This document shows, one piece after another, positions 1-7,661 of a stretch of DNA of 26,471 nucleotides. The stretch is from a virus. Within the stretch, counting starts at the first letter, position 1. The number at the start of each line of letters is the position of its first letter. The stretch spans positions 1 through 26,471 of the IMG/VR virus record IMGVR_UViG_3300006929_000096. One strand, written 5' to 3'. Below the pieces are notes generated by a model, which saw nothing but the letters and a program-made list of their open reading frames with translations, was not told the origin of the DNA and searched no databases. The position numbers were made by a program, and so were the translations under genes.

Positions 1-16
1 AGACGGGAGAAACACC

Positions 17-235
17 ATGCTAGATTTCAGCCAATTACCTGATCCGGTCGAATCAGAGATCGACGGCATCGTCAACGAAGTCGTTACTGAAGTCTTCTGT
101 ATTGTCGAATTTGAGTGCCACGGCACCACGCCCGACGATGAGGTCAGGGGCGATTTGCCAAGCGAGGCAACAAGTAGAAAAATCGACAGGCTCGCGGAAG
201 CCCTGAAAGAAAGGCTAATGGATTTTAAGGAGTAA
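17..235 (+). CDS. small hypothetical acidic protein (72 aa)
   Basis: I do not recognise this protein. It is acidic, with no Cys pair, signal peptide or membrane segment, and its last 25 residues look helical. A good ribosome site (GGGAGA) sits 7 bases before the ATG, which supports it as a real gene. It is convergent with the long - strand gene that ends at 225, and the two overlap by 11 bases with no terminator between them. Upstream sequence is cut off by the window edge, so it may be the last gene of a + strand operon. A chance ORF cannot be fully excluded. Confidence 0.55.
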   Translation: MLDFSQLPDPVESEIDGIVNEVVTEVFCIVEFECHGTTPDDEVRGDLPSEATSRKIDRLAEALKERLMDFKE

Positions 236-1724
236 GCAAGCCTCGCTGAAAATCCTTAACCCCTTGTATCAATTTTTCTGTCACCTCTTGCGTCGGCTTT
301 AACCTATCGAACATATAATTGTGTCGGTACAGCGGCTTGTCTTCTCTCACCATTTTAGCCGCAAAATCAGGGAACAAAACACTGCGCGGTATTGGCACCT
401 CTAGACCGCCAAGATAGTCGCCGCCAATGTGGTGACTGTAACTCTTATGCGGAAGTTTTGTTTGGCTCGTCGGTATCACTTTAGACTGTGGGAAGCCCAT
501 AAAATCAAAACCCGATAACGGGTCGGATTGGCCGCGCTTGAGATGCCGGAAGCGGTCGTCTGTTATGGCATGTCGCAGCGAAACCGCGTCAGGTGCGCCT
601 TCTAATTTTGTGATTTTATTTAAATCCAGTGTTTCCATAAATAACTTGCGATGCATCGGGCTGCGGTCAAACAGTTCCTTTTCTTTTCCATCAAAAGCCT
701 TAACCGTCTGTATTTTTCGGGGCGCCACATACGGCTCCCCGCTTTCTTTTGCTTTCTTTTTCGCCACCTCTATGGCGTCTTTGTTTGCCTTTTTAATGCC
801 AGCGTTGAACCGCTCAAGAATTGCATCCTGAGTCTTTTTCGGCATCCCGTATATGTCGTGCGTTTTATACAAAAGATCGATGCCTGCATGAGCATAATCA
901 CTACCCGTACCAGCCATCGGCGTGCCAACGCCAACCGCTCTATCGCCTATGTCGTCAAATAACGACTTATAACGGCTAATTACACCTTCGCCAGATGCCC
1001 AACCGCCCACGTCCGGCATGTAGTGGTAGCCGCCCTGCACTTGATACGGGGCGTTGTGCATATTCTGCCCAGCAAATTTAGATATGATCTGACGGCTGGT
1101 ACGGTCACCCGGCACCGGCACCAATATCTTGCCTAGTAGACCCTCAATGTTGATCTGGCGGTCGCGCGGCCCCGCAGTCTTCGGGGTGGTCGTTACCAAG
1201 TCGGCGTCAAGCTGCCGCAGCCGATCGATCGGCACTTTTAAACCTTTGCTGTATGGCGTCGGGAAACCTTTTTCTTGCCCTCTCGCGCCGATCTCCGCTA
1301 CTTGAGGCGCCATGTAGTCGGCGCGCGACAAGCCAAAAAAAGCATCCTCGCTAATACCAGATTGCCTGGCCCCGCGCTTTATTTCGTCCTCTAGTTGGGT
1401 TCGGCGGATCGCGTTAGCAGCAAGCGATCCTGCGGGCGCGCTGCCGGTCAACAGGCCGCCGCCCATAGTGTTTAAGGCAAACTCCGCAATGTCTTTGTAA
1501 GTCGGTTTGTAGCCTTTGCCGACCGCGCCGGGGAGCATCAAAGAGTTCAAAAAGTCTAACCCCCCCTGCGGCATACCCATAGTAAAGCTGCCGCGTCCGG
1601 TGTCGTCGCCGCCGACCTCGACTATCGGCCAATACTGTTCGCGATACGTGACGTTAGGGTCTAATAAACCCGCCAAAATCTTTTTGCGCGGGTCAGCGAA
1701 CAGGCCGGTCGGCTGGTTTGTCAT
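225..1724 (-). CDS. large phage protein of unknown function (499 aa), last gene of the terminase operon
   Basis: This 499-aa soluble protein is the last gene of the - strand packaging operon, downstream of TerL. No enzymatic motif is certain. The N-terminus (about residues 40-105) is rich in Gly/Ala/Met and weakly hydrophobic. The middle (about 225-275) holds Gly- and Tyr-rich segments with a Trp-Ala-Ser triplet, a pattern I associate with internal domains of very large phage virion or ejected proteins. A Lys-rich stretch follows at about 305-345. There is no signal peptide. The ATG at 1724 lies inside a 45-aa overlapping gene. Its position suggests a virion-associated or co-ejected protein, but that is inference. 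Confidence 0.75.
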   Translation of the reverse strand: MTNQPTGLFADPRKKILAGLLDPNVTYREQYWPIVEVGGDDTGRGSFTMGMPQGGLDFLNSLMLPGAVGKGYKPTYKDIAEFALNTMGGGLLTGSAPAGSLAANAIRRTQLEDEIKRGARQSGISEDAFFGLSRADYMAPQVAEIGARGQEKGFPTPYSKGLKVPIDRLRQLDADLVTTTPKTAGPRDRQINIEGLLGKILVPVPGDRTSRQIISKFAGQNMHNAPYQVQGGYHYMPDVGGWASGEGVISRYKSLFDDIGDRAVGVGTPMAGTGSDYAHAGIDLLYKTHDIYGMPKKTQDAILERFNAGIKKANKDAIEVAKKKAKESGEPYVAPRKIQTVKAFDGKEKELFDRSPMHRKLFMETLDLNKITKLEGAPDAVSLRHAITDDRFRHLKRGQSDPLSGFDFMGFPQSKVIPTSQTKLPHKSYSHHIGGDYLGGLEVPIPRSVLFPDFAAKMVREDKPLYRHNYMFDRLKPTQEVTEKLIQGVKDFQRGLLTP

Positions 1725-1830
1725 TTTTCACTTTCTTAGGACGCCCACGCTTGGGCGGCGGTGGCTTGCTGCGGTCGCGCGTGTAAACCATCGTAAACGG
1801 TTGCGCGTTGCGCGGGATTTCAACGCCCAC
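1693..1830 (-). CDS. small basic protein with AT-hook-like motif (45 aa)
   Basis: This short frame starts at a GTG that overlaps the last 11 bases of the 35-aa gene and ends 32 bases inside the 499-aa gene. It encodes a proline-rich basic protein. At residues 23-33 it has four prolines followed by KRGRPKK, which resembles an AT-hook (minor-groove DNA-binding) core. An ATG at codon 14 (1791) is an alternative start. Its exact fit between two genes and the strongly basic motif argue for a real gene, but it is short, has only a weak ribosome site and overlaps both neighbours. If real, it may bind packaged or host DNA. Confidence 0.4.
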   Translation of the reverse strand: MGVEIPRNAQPFTMVYTRDRSKPPPPKRGRPKKVKNDKPADRPVR

Positions 1831-1927
1831 GCTTTTTCACCTTCTTGCCCGTTTTCTTGGCGTATGCGCTGGCTGCCTTGCGGCCTGCCTTGGTATAGGC
1901 GAAATGCTTTTTTCCGACTTTAGGCAT
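1820..1927 (-). CDS. tiny highly basic phage protein (35 aa)
   Basis: The ATG overlaps the stop of the 375-aa gene by one base (TAATG), a translational-coupling junction. The product is 35 residues, almost half Lys/Arg, and begins MPKVGKKHFAYTKAGRKAA. Short proteins of this type (MPxVGKKxFxYT start, Ala/Lys body) occur in the structural regions of many marine podophages; their function is unknown to me. The extreme charge suggests binding to DNA or to an acidic partner. The gene just upstream ends in a strongly acidic tail. There is no membrane segment. Confidence 0.7.
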   Translation of the reverse strand: MPKVGKKHFAYTKAGRKAASAYAKKTGKKVKKRGR

Positions 1928-3054
1928 TATTCAGCAAACCCTCCGTCATAGCCGCCATCCTCATCGCCGCCAAACTCGCCAGGGTCAAAACCTTGGCCGA
2001 AATCCTCCGCAAACGAACCGTAATCAGCGATATCGTTAATGCTAACAACGTCGGCTGTATCATCCAGGTATTGACCGCCGCCGAGAGCGTCGAAAGCCCC
2101 TTCGGGGTCTATACCGAATCCGCCCAAGTAATCTTCGCCGGGGTCTTGGTCGCCAATAGCTTTGTTGTAGACTTTGGCTATTTTTAACGGTGTGCTTAAA
2201 AATCCGCCGAATGGAAGGCCAAAAATAATGGATGCCGCAAGCTGTGACGCTGGCGACAGTTGGTCGTCCATGCCGGGTGCGTTTGCCTGATCGCCGGTAT
2301 CGGCGTCGTTGGGATCAATCACGCTTGCCATCGCTGCGGCGGGGATATCCCCAACGCCCCAAATCGCTGGGTCCGACCAGATTGTGGAATCGCTCGTTAC
2401 AGAACGCGGGCGGCTGGTTGTTGTGCGTGGTGCTAAAAGGCCGGTCGCGGCGGCTGGTGTTGATGCGGAAATCGGTATGCCAAAATCGTCGTATTGGAAC
2501 GGACTAGCCGGTAACCCAAAAGACGCTGCCGCTGCGGTCGGTGCCGGGGCTGTGACAGGACCGCCGCGACCAAGGATTGGGTCAGGCAACCGTTCAATCG
2601 CGGCTGATGCGTCGAATATCGCTTGCAGGCGGCCCATCTGTTCCGCAGTCGGGCGCGAAAGAATCGGGTCAGCGGGCGGCGCTGGCTGACTTGCCCGCAT
2701 CTCCGCGATGACCGCCGCCGGGGGTAGAAATTTAACTGATTTGTACGGCGTGCCTGTCGCCTTGTCGGCGTATGTCGAGCCGCCGATTTCTTCTTCCAGC
2801 GCGGCGGCTTTGTTAATAGTGGCGTAGTTTTCTTGGCTATGCGGCTGGCCGGTTAGCAGGTCAGGATCAGGATTTTGATCCGACAGAGCGTAAGCGCCAA
2901 AGTCGAACCCCGGCCATTGGTATGTTTCACGTTCCTCGCCCTCTAAACCCAACTGATTTAGCTTTTGCAGCCGATAATCCGGCTCTGATATTTTGCCTGA
3001 AAGATAGTTCCAGGTGAGCGCATCCAGATGCGGCGCTGACGGATCAAACGACAT
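1927..3054 (-). CDS. phage protein with acidic Gly/Asp-rich C-terminus (375 aa), downstream of TerL
   Basis: I do not recognise a family. The N-terminal ~75 residues look folded (MSFDPSAPHLDALTWNYL start, with helical and Tyr/Trp-rich segments). The middle (about 90-260) is Ala/Pro-rich and probably flexible. The C-terminal ~60 residues are a Gly/Asp/Glu-rich acidic tail. The ATG at 3054 overlaps the TerL stop by 11 bases. An in-frame upstream start would add 25 Arg/Thr-rich residues that lie inside TerL and look like read-through. The stop is coupled to the 35-aa basic gene. The position after TerL suggests a virion or scaffold-like role, which is inference; no portal fold is visible. Confidence 0.75.
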   Translation of the reverse strand: MSFDPSAPHLDALTWNYLSGKISEPDYRLQKLNQLGLEGEERETYQWPGFDFGAYALSDQNPDPDLLTGQPHSQENYATINKAAALEEEIGGSTYADKATGTPYKSVKFLPPAAVIAEMRASQPAPPADPILSRPTAEQMGRLQAIFDASAAIERLPDPILGRGGPVTAPAPTAAAASFGLPASPFQYDDFGIPISASTPAAATGLLAPRTTTSRPRSVTSDSTIWSDPAIWGVGDIPAAAMASVIDPNDADTGDQANAPGMDDQLSPASQLAASIIFGLPFGGFLSTPLKIAKVYNKAIGDQDPGEDYLGGFGIDPEGAFDALGGGQYLDDTADVVSINDIADYGSFAEDFGQGFDPGEFGGDEDGGYDGGFAE

Positions 3055-4450
3055 ACGACGTATCCGGCGTAAAATGACGGTTCCAGGCGTATCGCGTGCC
3101 GTGCGCGCCGACGACTGCGTTGGATGCAAACGTCAAGCAGAACGCATCTGCTAAATCAGGCGATTTAATGCCGCGCTTGCGCATCTCATCCTTGCTTTCA
3201 ATCTTAATTTTGCCTGAACTGGTGAATGCGAAGCGCGGAGCGGCTAATTCGGCGACCAACATCTGGTCGTCGGGAATGTGGCAGTCTTTTGCCTCAAACC
3301 ATTCGCGGCAGCGATACCAAAGCTCATCGCGCAGCCGCATGTATTTCTGACCCATACTGGCGCTTTCGGCGACGTTGATGCCGCGCGCCGGGAGATCAAG
3401 TTCGATGCAACGGTCAACGACGCCCGCGCCGATGCCAATTACGTCAATACAGATTTCTTCAGGGCGGTCCATGATGGGGGTCGCGTCATATTCGGCCTGG
3501 ATGATGCCGCACAATTCCATCGTTGATTTGTCGCGCCAAGTCTTGGGCGGCTCCAACAGCGTGTTGCCACGGCGTTTCGCAAGTGCGGACCTGTCGCTGC
3601 CGTAGCGGGCGCAATCGACGCCCCATATTACGGGAGCCGTTTCCGATGCTTCAACGTCGCGTACTAAGGCCGCCTCGATGAGGTGCAGCGGCACAAGCGT
3701 ATCCTCGTCCGCCTGCGGAAACTCGCCCAAAACGCGGACGCGATAACTGTTACTGCTTTCGCCGTAGCGCAGGCCCATGTCCCTGATGAAATCAGGGCTA
3801 ACCAGTGGGTTATCCTTGCAGCTGACCCGGCGGGTCCACCAATCTTGTGAAAGCTCCGTATGGGTGCGGTAGAAAAAGCCGCTGGCGCGCACAGGGTTGC
3901 CAAGCATTAGCGTGGTTGCGTTGTGGCCGCTCATGCTGCCCGCCGCGCTCTCAAATACCTCTTCGGGAACGCCGCTGGCTTCATCGACTATAAGAAGCAC
4001 GTTCTCGCTGTGGACGCCCGCCAAGGATTCGGGGCGCTCCCTGCTACTTGTACGGGCGCTGCAAAAAGCCTCCGTGGGGCTGGATTTCAGTACAATTCTG
4101 TCGCTGGTGGCCTCGAATAGCTGATTAATGGCAGGGGGTAGTTCCTTTAAGCGGCTTTTTGTTTCCGCGAAAAGTGCGTCATAAAGTTGCGCGGCCGTGG
4201 GGGCCGTCACGACGACCTTGGCCGGGTAGCGCGTGGTCATAAACCAGAGCAACAAAGTTGCGGCGCAGCTTGACTTGCCGACGCCGTGGCCGCTGCGGAT
4301 GCTTAACCGACGTTCGCCGCTGGCGATGGCACGCATAACGTCTGCTTGCCACGGGAGCGGTTCCATGCCGATGACGTTGGCGCAGTAGGCAACAGGATCA
4401 TCGCGGTAACGGGCAATGAATGCGGCCCATGCTGAATTTTTTTCAGACAT
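3044..4450 (-). CDS. terL: terminase large subunit (packaging ATPase and nuclease)
   Basis: This is the DNA-packaging motor: an N-terminal ATPase translocates DNA into the prohead and a C-terminal RNase H-like nuclease cuts the concatemer. From the ATG at 4450 (468 aa), Walker A is SGHGVGKS at 53-60 and Walker B is LLIVDE at 152-157. The nuclease acidic residues fit Asp279 (GVDCARYG), Asp336 (IDVIG) and Asp432/435 (SPDLADAF). Length is normal for the family. The frame is open upstream to a GTG at 4516, but those 22 residues look non-conserved and no Shine-Dalgarno precedes either start, so the start is uncertain. It lies unusually far (192 bp) from TerS. Confidence 0.95.
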   Translation of the reverse strand: MSEKNSAWAAFIARYRDDPVAYCANVIGMEPLPWQADVMRAIASGERRLSIRSGHGVGKSSCAATLLLWFMTTRYPAKVVVTAPTAAQLYDALFAETKSRLKELPPAINQLFEATSDRIVLKSSPTEAFCSARTSSRERPESLAGVHSENVLLIVDEASGVPEEVFESAAGSMSGHNATTLMLGNPVRASGFFYRTHTELSQDWWTRRVSCKDNPLVSPDFIRDMGLRYGESSNSYRVRVLGEFPQADEDTLVPLHLIEAALVRDVEASETAPVIWGVDCARYGSDRSALAKRRGNTLLEPPKTWRDKSTMELCGIIQAEYDATPIMDRPEEICIDVIGIGAGVVDRCIELDLPARGINVAESASMGQKYMRLRDELWYRCREWFEAKDCHIPDDQMLVAELAAPRFAFTSSGKIKIESKDEMRKRGIKSPDLADAFCLTFASNAVVGAHGTRYAWNRHFTPDTSYVV

Positions 4451-4642
4451 TTTTTGAAAATGCGTCCCAAACGTGCGCGGATGGTATAAAAATAGTATCG
4501 CCCCGCCGCGCGTCACGAAGGGGGGGGGGTCGTATCACATGATACTATTAGCGCCTGATATTCCAGACGTTCGCACACAAGGCGCGACACATACCCAATG
4601 ATATCAAAGGTTTAGTGTGTGCGTTCGCAAATAACTCGCAAA
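4451..4642. promoter_or_regulatory. repeat-rich intergenic region between terS and terL
   Basis: This 192-bp gap separates two genes that usually abut. It holds a run of ten G (4520-4529). A 9-bp inverted repeat, AATAGTATC (4491-4499) and GATACTATT (4541-4549), flanks the run, and a smaller hairpin GTATCA/TGATAC lies at 4532-4545. Near 4624-4644 are two copies of the TTCGCAAAT-type motif that is also found in the attP region. No convincing gene lies here. It probably carries regulatory sites for TerL, but no promoter could be assigned with confidence. Confidence 0.5.
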
Positions 4643-5116
4643 TCAGCTTTTCGATCCGACTGTTTTCCCGATTGGCACCACGTTCTCGGCATCAACTGGC
4701 GCTTTAGCCAGCGTTTGCAGTGCGGATAGATGTTCTTCCGCGCTAGATTCATGCGTAACACGTTGTTTTTCAACGAATAATCCGGCCAAGCGACCCAGCT
4801 TTTCGAGCGATGAGGCCAGAGCTGCGGGATTGCCGCCCGCCTCGGCCAGCGCAGCCGCCCGACGCAGCCCGCTCCCCACTTCCTCAAGCGTTATCTGCTG
4901 GAAATCGGACTGTTGCTCTTTAATTTCCTTTATTTTTGCGGCGACCTTGTGGTTCTCTCGCACCAATTCGTGCGCAGTCCGGCCTATTGTTTTCTCGGAC
5001 ATTTTCTCACAATTATATACATCGCGGTATGCCTGAGAGGCATTGCCGCCGTTCGACACATATCTCCGGGCGAATTTCTCCTGCTTTAAGGTTAAATTAG
5101 GGTAACCGTTCGGCAT
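4643..5116 (-). CDS. terS: terminase small subunit
   Basis: This is the DNA-recognition subunit of the packaging terminase (Terminase_2 type). Residues 8-60 match the family's N-terminal helix-turn-helix: LTLKQEKFARRYVSNGGNAS, then a Tyr-rich helix and the T-I-G-R-T-A-H-E-L segment. The remainder is helical, as expected for ring oligomerisation, with a variable C-terminus. Two adjacent ATGs occur (5119 and 5116). GAGGG just upstream is better spaced for 5116. A - strand terminator immediately precedes the gene, so packaging genes form a separate transcription unit. TerL follows after a 192-bp gap. Confidence 0.88.
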   Translation of the reverse strand: MPNGYPNLTLKQEKFARRYVSNGGNASQAYRDVYNCEKMSEKTIGRTAHELVRENHKVAAKIKEIKEQQSDFQQITLEEVGSGLRRAAALAEAGGNPAALASSLEKLGRLAGLFVEKQRVTHESSAEEHLSALQTLAKAPVDAENVVPIGKTVGSKS

Positions 5117-5127
5117 CATTCCCTCAC

Positions 5128-5168
5128 AAAAAAAGCCGCCAACCGGCGACTTGTGCGGCGTAGCCGCA
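5128..5168 (-). terminator. rho-independent terminator before terS
   Basis: Read on the - strand, a stem GTCGCC/GGCGGC (one G-T pair, GGTT loop, forward 5135-5150) is followed by seven T (5128-5134). A second 6-bp hairpin, TGCGGC/GCCGCA, lies just upstream at 5154-5168. It closes the replication operon before the terminase genes. Confidence 0.75.
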
Positions 5169-5203
5169 ATCTAGTAATTCCGTACCAGATTTAGTGTGCG
5201 TCG

Positions 5204-5626
5204 TCAACAATTACTCAACACCTTGTACCACAACGTCAACATCGCCCGCTGAAACCGCCGCTTCGCCGTCGCCGGATGCACACCCATCACGCCACCAATC
5301 TTCCGCCACGCAGGCCCACGCTCACGCCCTACCGCAGAGTGCGCTGCCATCCACACCAGGCGCGCATCCTCGACCGGCATGTGCTTGGTCAACTCAATAG
5401 CGACATCCCAGCGTGTGACCTCCGCAGCGCTGGCGGGCGACGGCCGCACTTCAACCTCATTATAGCCATAAGCCAGACCCGGTTCCGGCAGCACATCCGG
5501 CCACCCGCCACGCACACGCAAATCGTAAGCACGCGGCATTTTCCGCTCCGCTTCCGCCGCCGCAAAAAACAGACCCGCCAGCCCGCGTTCATCGCCGACC
5601 AAATCCTTCACCTGACGCCAATCCAT
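5204..5626 (-). CDS. DUF6362-like HTH protein (140 aa)
   Basis: The protein resembles the DUF6362 family of prophage HTH proteins. It has an N-terminal helix ending in a Leu/Pro-type segment, a Trp-Pro plus Tyr-Gly segment (about 42-57), and a C-terminal helix-turn-helix (about 104-135, WRKIGGVMGVHPATAKRRF) reminiscent of sigma region 4. Such proteins are thought to be DNA-binding regulators; the molecular role is not established. The ATG at 5626 is preferred over an adjacent TTG. It is the last gene before the terminator and the first after the GC-rich repeat block, so it could act on that block or control late genes. Confidence 0.7.
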   Translation of the reverse strand: MDWRQVKDLVGDERGLAGLFFAAAEAERKMPRAYDLRVRGGWPDVLPEPGLAYGYNEVEVRPSPASAAEVTRWDVAIELTKHMPVEDARLVWMAAHSAVGRERGPAWRKIGGVMGVHPATAKRRFQRAMLTLWYKVLSNC

Positions 5627-5639
5627 CAATTTGCGCCAA

Positions 5640-5795
5640 AGCGGAAAGGTACTAGCGCCGCCTTACTCTGCGCAGCAAGCGCGCACCAAGCGCGCGCTAA
5701 CGCGCTTGGAGTGCGCGTGCGCAGTAAGCTAGTACCGTTATTTTCTGCGCGCGCACTTTTTGCGCGGTAAGCGCGCACTAAGCGCGCGGCAACGC
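5640..5795. repeat. GC-rich direct and inverted repeat block; candidate replication origin
   Basis: A 156-bp non-coding block sits directly after the primase-helicase stop. Two 29-bp direct repeats (5675-5703 and 5767-5795) match at 25 of 29 positions, each with two AAGCGCGC cores. The first copy lies in a nested hairpin. Outer arms are GGTACTAGC (5648-5656) and GCTAGTACC (5728-5736). Next come CTTACT..TGCGCA and TGCGCAGTAAG. The innermost stem pairs CCAAGCGCG with CGCGCTTGG around a 6-base loop. An AT-rich patch (5736-5745) separates the copies. An origin beside its primase is a common layout, but a structured attenuator is also possible. Confidence 0.65.
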
Positions 5796-7661
5796 TCACT
5801 GTTCTAAACCGGGTAAATTCGACCAATTTACGAACAATCCGCGCTCTTCGCGCCGCCGCACCGGGTTCTTATATTCACGCATTTCAAGCACCTCATTTGC
5901 CATCCACGTCCGCAAAATTGCCTTCGCCGCACCCTCTTTCACGCCACTATCCAGAATCACATTTCCGGCCCATCGTTCAGTTGCACCACGCGCTGTCGCG
6001 ACGAACCGCTGCCCGTCATCAAGCCCGTCGCCAATCGTGGTTAAAATGTGGCGCGCTCGATCTACCCCCATACCGTCGAACGGATCTGGCGGCGTCCACG
6101 TATCAAGCACGCCGACGTAATCGCCACTCGCCAACTCAACAGAGTGTCGCTCGTACCACGTCGCCGATTCAGCCGGCGCACTCATGTTCGCCTTCGCCTC
6201 ATCCACGCGAACGAACCACGACTTCCGCCCGCGCTCGATATCGAACGCTTCGGCCTCTTTGTCGCTCATCCCCGTAATGGTGCGTGCCGACCGCACGGCA
6301 CCACTAAGCGCTCCCGCACCGCGTGCCGTATTAATGTCACCCGCTACGGTCACGAACCCCGACGGCGGCTTGCGCGTATGATGAACCAGATCCACAGCTG
6401 CACCGCAGCGCTTGGCGATGTCGCCAAATACATCAAGCACGGCATCTATCTGCTTGTTGTCATTTTCCTCCGCATAGTGAGATTTCACGAACGGATCGAC
6501 CTGCAGAACACTTATGTCGTGCATTTCCATTTGCTCGCGCACCTGGGCGGCGACCGGCGTAGCCACGACGACGCCAGCGCGGTTGCGCTCTGCGACGATC
6601 ATCTTGCAGTCGCGGCCGCTGTCCAGAAACAGCCAGTTCTCTAGCTCGACAGGCGGAATGCCGAAATGTTCGCAGATCGCCCAGCAACGCCGCATCAGCT
6701 CATCGCGCGGGTCTTCCAGATTGTAATGCCACACCTTGACGCGGCGGCTTATCTCATGCCCCAGCAACGGCCTACCCGTCGCCAACGCTATCGCTTCAGT
6801 TAATGAAAGCGTCGTTTTGCCAACGCCGCCTGGAGACACCGTTGCGGAAACATAGCCACGTATCAAATGCCGCCCGTAGAGCCACTGTCGCGCCTCTGTG
6901 GCGCGCATATCGTTCGCCATGAACTTTGACGCCCGCATCCGCAGCGGTTCATGCTTGCGCACCTCCTGCAGCAAATTCGCGGAGTCATTTTTCTGCAGCC
7001 AATCGCTGACATCGGCCTTATCGCCAAGGTCTGAACATAGTGGTGCAATCGTCACGCTTTTAGCCAAAGGCGCTAGCGCTTCGCGCGCGTCCGCAGCCTT
7101 CGCGGCGCCTGCCTTGTCGTTATCGGGAATAATGTAGACGCTTTTGCCCGTAAAACTGTCGGCGATATCCGACCAGCGGCTCGGTCCCTTCCACGTCGCC
7201 GCAATACCGGCCTCGATCAGCGCATCAACGTCCTTTTCACCTTCAACGATGACAACTTCCGCAGCGTCCTTAAGCACGTCCAACCGATAAGGCACGCGCT
7301 CAACTTCACCAAGACCCCACTGCCATCCGCCATCAACCGGACGCCGCTGGCGAAAGTCCTTCGGCCAGTATCGCAACACTTGATAGAGCAGATCGCCGCG
7401 CGCATCGTGATAGTCGTACTTGCGGACGATGATTGGCCTTATATCAAGTGTAAAACTTTCCTCCTCCTCCCAAAGCCCACGATCACGAAGTGCCGATATC
7501 ACTGAACGCTGGTCACAACCAGCGTGACAGTGGACAAGCGTCGTGCCGTCTTCCTCGCCTATGGATAGACTAGGATTGCGGTCGTCGTGCGCGGGACACC
7601 GCGCCACCCATCCGGCACCGCTGCGCCGTGCGCCTAATCCGCGCGCTATTGCTTCCGCCAT
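5796..7661 (-). CDS. primase-helicase (zinc finger, TOPRIM and RecA-like domains)
   Basis: This is a bifunctional replication protein. Residues 20-50 carry a CHC2-like zinc site (RCPAHDD with C22 and H25; HCHAGC with C45 and C49). A TOPRIM domain follows, with VVIVEGEKD (Glu140) and IIPDND (Asp180/182), as needed for primer synthesis. A RecA/RepA-like ATPase begins near 265 with Walker A SPGGVGKTT (276-284) and a downstream VLQVDPF Walker B-like strand. The last ~100 residues contain a winged-helix-like segment. The ATG at 7661 overlaps the previous stop by one base (TGATG). Length fits phage DNA primase/RepA fusions. It probably acts at the repeat block just downstream. Confidence 0.92.
   Translation of the reverse strand: MAEAIARGLGARRSGAGWVARCPAHDDRNPSLSIGEEDGTTLVHCHAGCDQRSVISALRDRGLWEEEESFTLDIRPIIVRKYDYHDARGDLLYQVLRYWPKDFRQRRPVDGGWQWGLGEVERVPYRLDVLKDAAEVVIVEGEKDVDALIEAGIAATWKGPSRWSDIADSFTGKSVYIIPDNDKAGAAKAADAREALAPLAKSVTIAPLCSDLGDKADVSDWLQKNDSANLLQEVRKHEPLRMRASKFMANDMRATEARQWLYGRHLIRGYVSATVSPGGVGKTTLSLTEAIALATGRPLLGHEISRRVKVWHYNLEDPRDELMRRCWAICEHFGIPPVELENWLFLDSGRDCKMIVAERNRAGVVVATPVAAQVREQMEMHDISVLQVDPFVKSHYAEENDNKQIDAVLDVFGDIAKRCGAAVDLVHHTRKPPSGFVTVAGDINTARGAGALSGAVRSARTITGMSDKEAEAFDIERGRKSWFVRVDEAKANMSAPAESATWYERHSVELASGDYVGVLDTWTPPDPFDGMGVDRARHILTTIGDGLDDGQRFVATARGATERWAGNVILDSGVKEGAAKAILRTWMANEVLEMREYKNPVRRREERGLFVNWSNLPGLEQ

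Noticed and set aside
1-10. First ten bases match a decamer in attP (18587-18596)
   Set aside because: The decamer contains the ribosome site of the 72-aa gene, and a 10-base match in 26 kb on two strands is not rare. I do not treat it as an att remnant.
4612-4887. 91-residue - frame over the end of terS
   Set aside because: It overlaps terS out of frame, is rich in Arg/Trp and has no independent start signal.
5640-5795. Possible CRISPR array from the GC-rich repeats
   Set aside because: There are only two 29-bp copies 92 bp apart, with nested hairpins and no regular unique spacers. It does not fit a CRISPR.
6048-6644. 198-residue + frame inside the primase-helicase
   Set aside because: It lies fully opposite a gene with TOPRIM and Walker motifs. 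It is Arg/His-rich, as expected of a shadow in GC-rich coding DNA.
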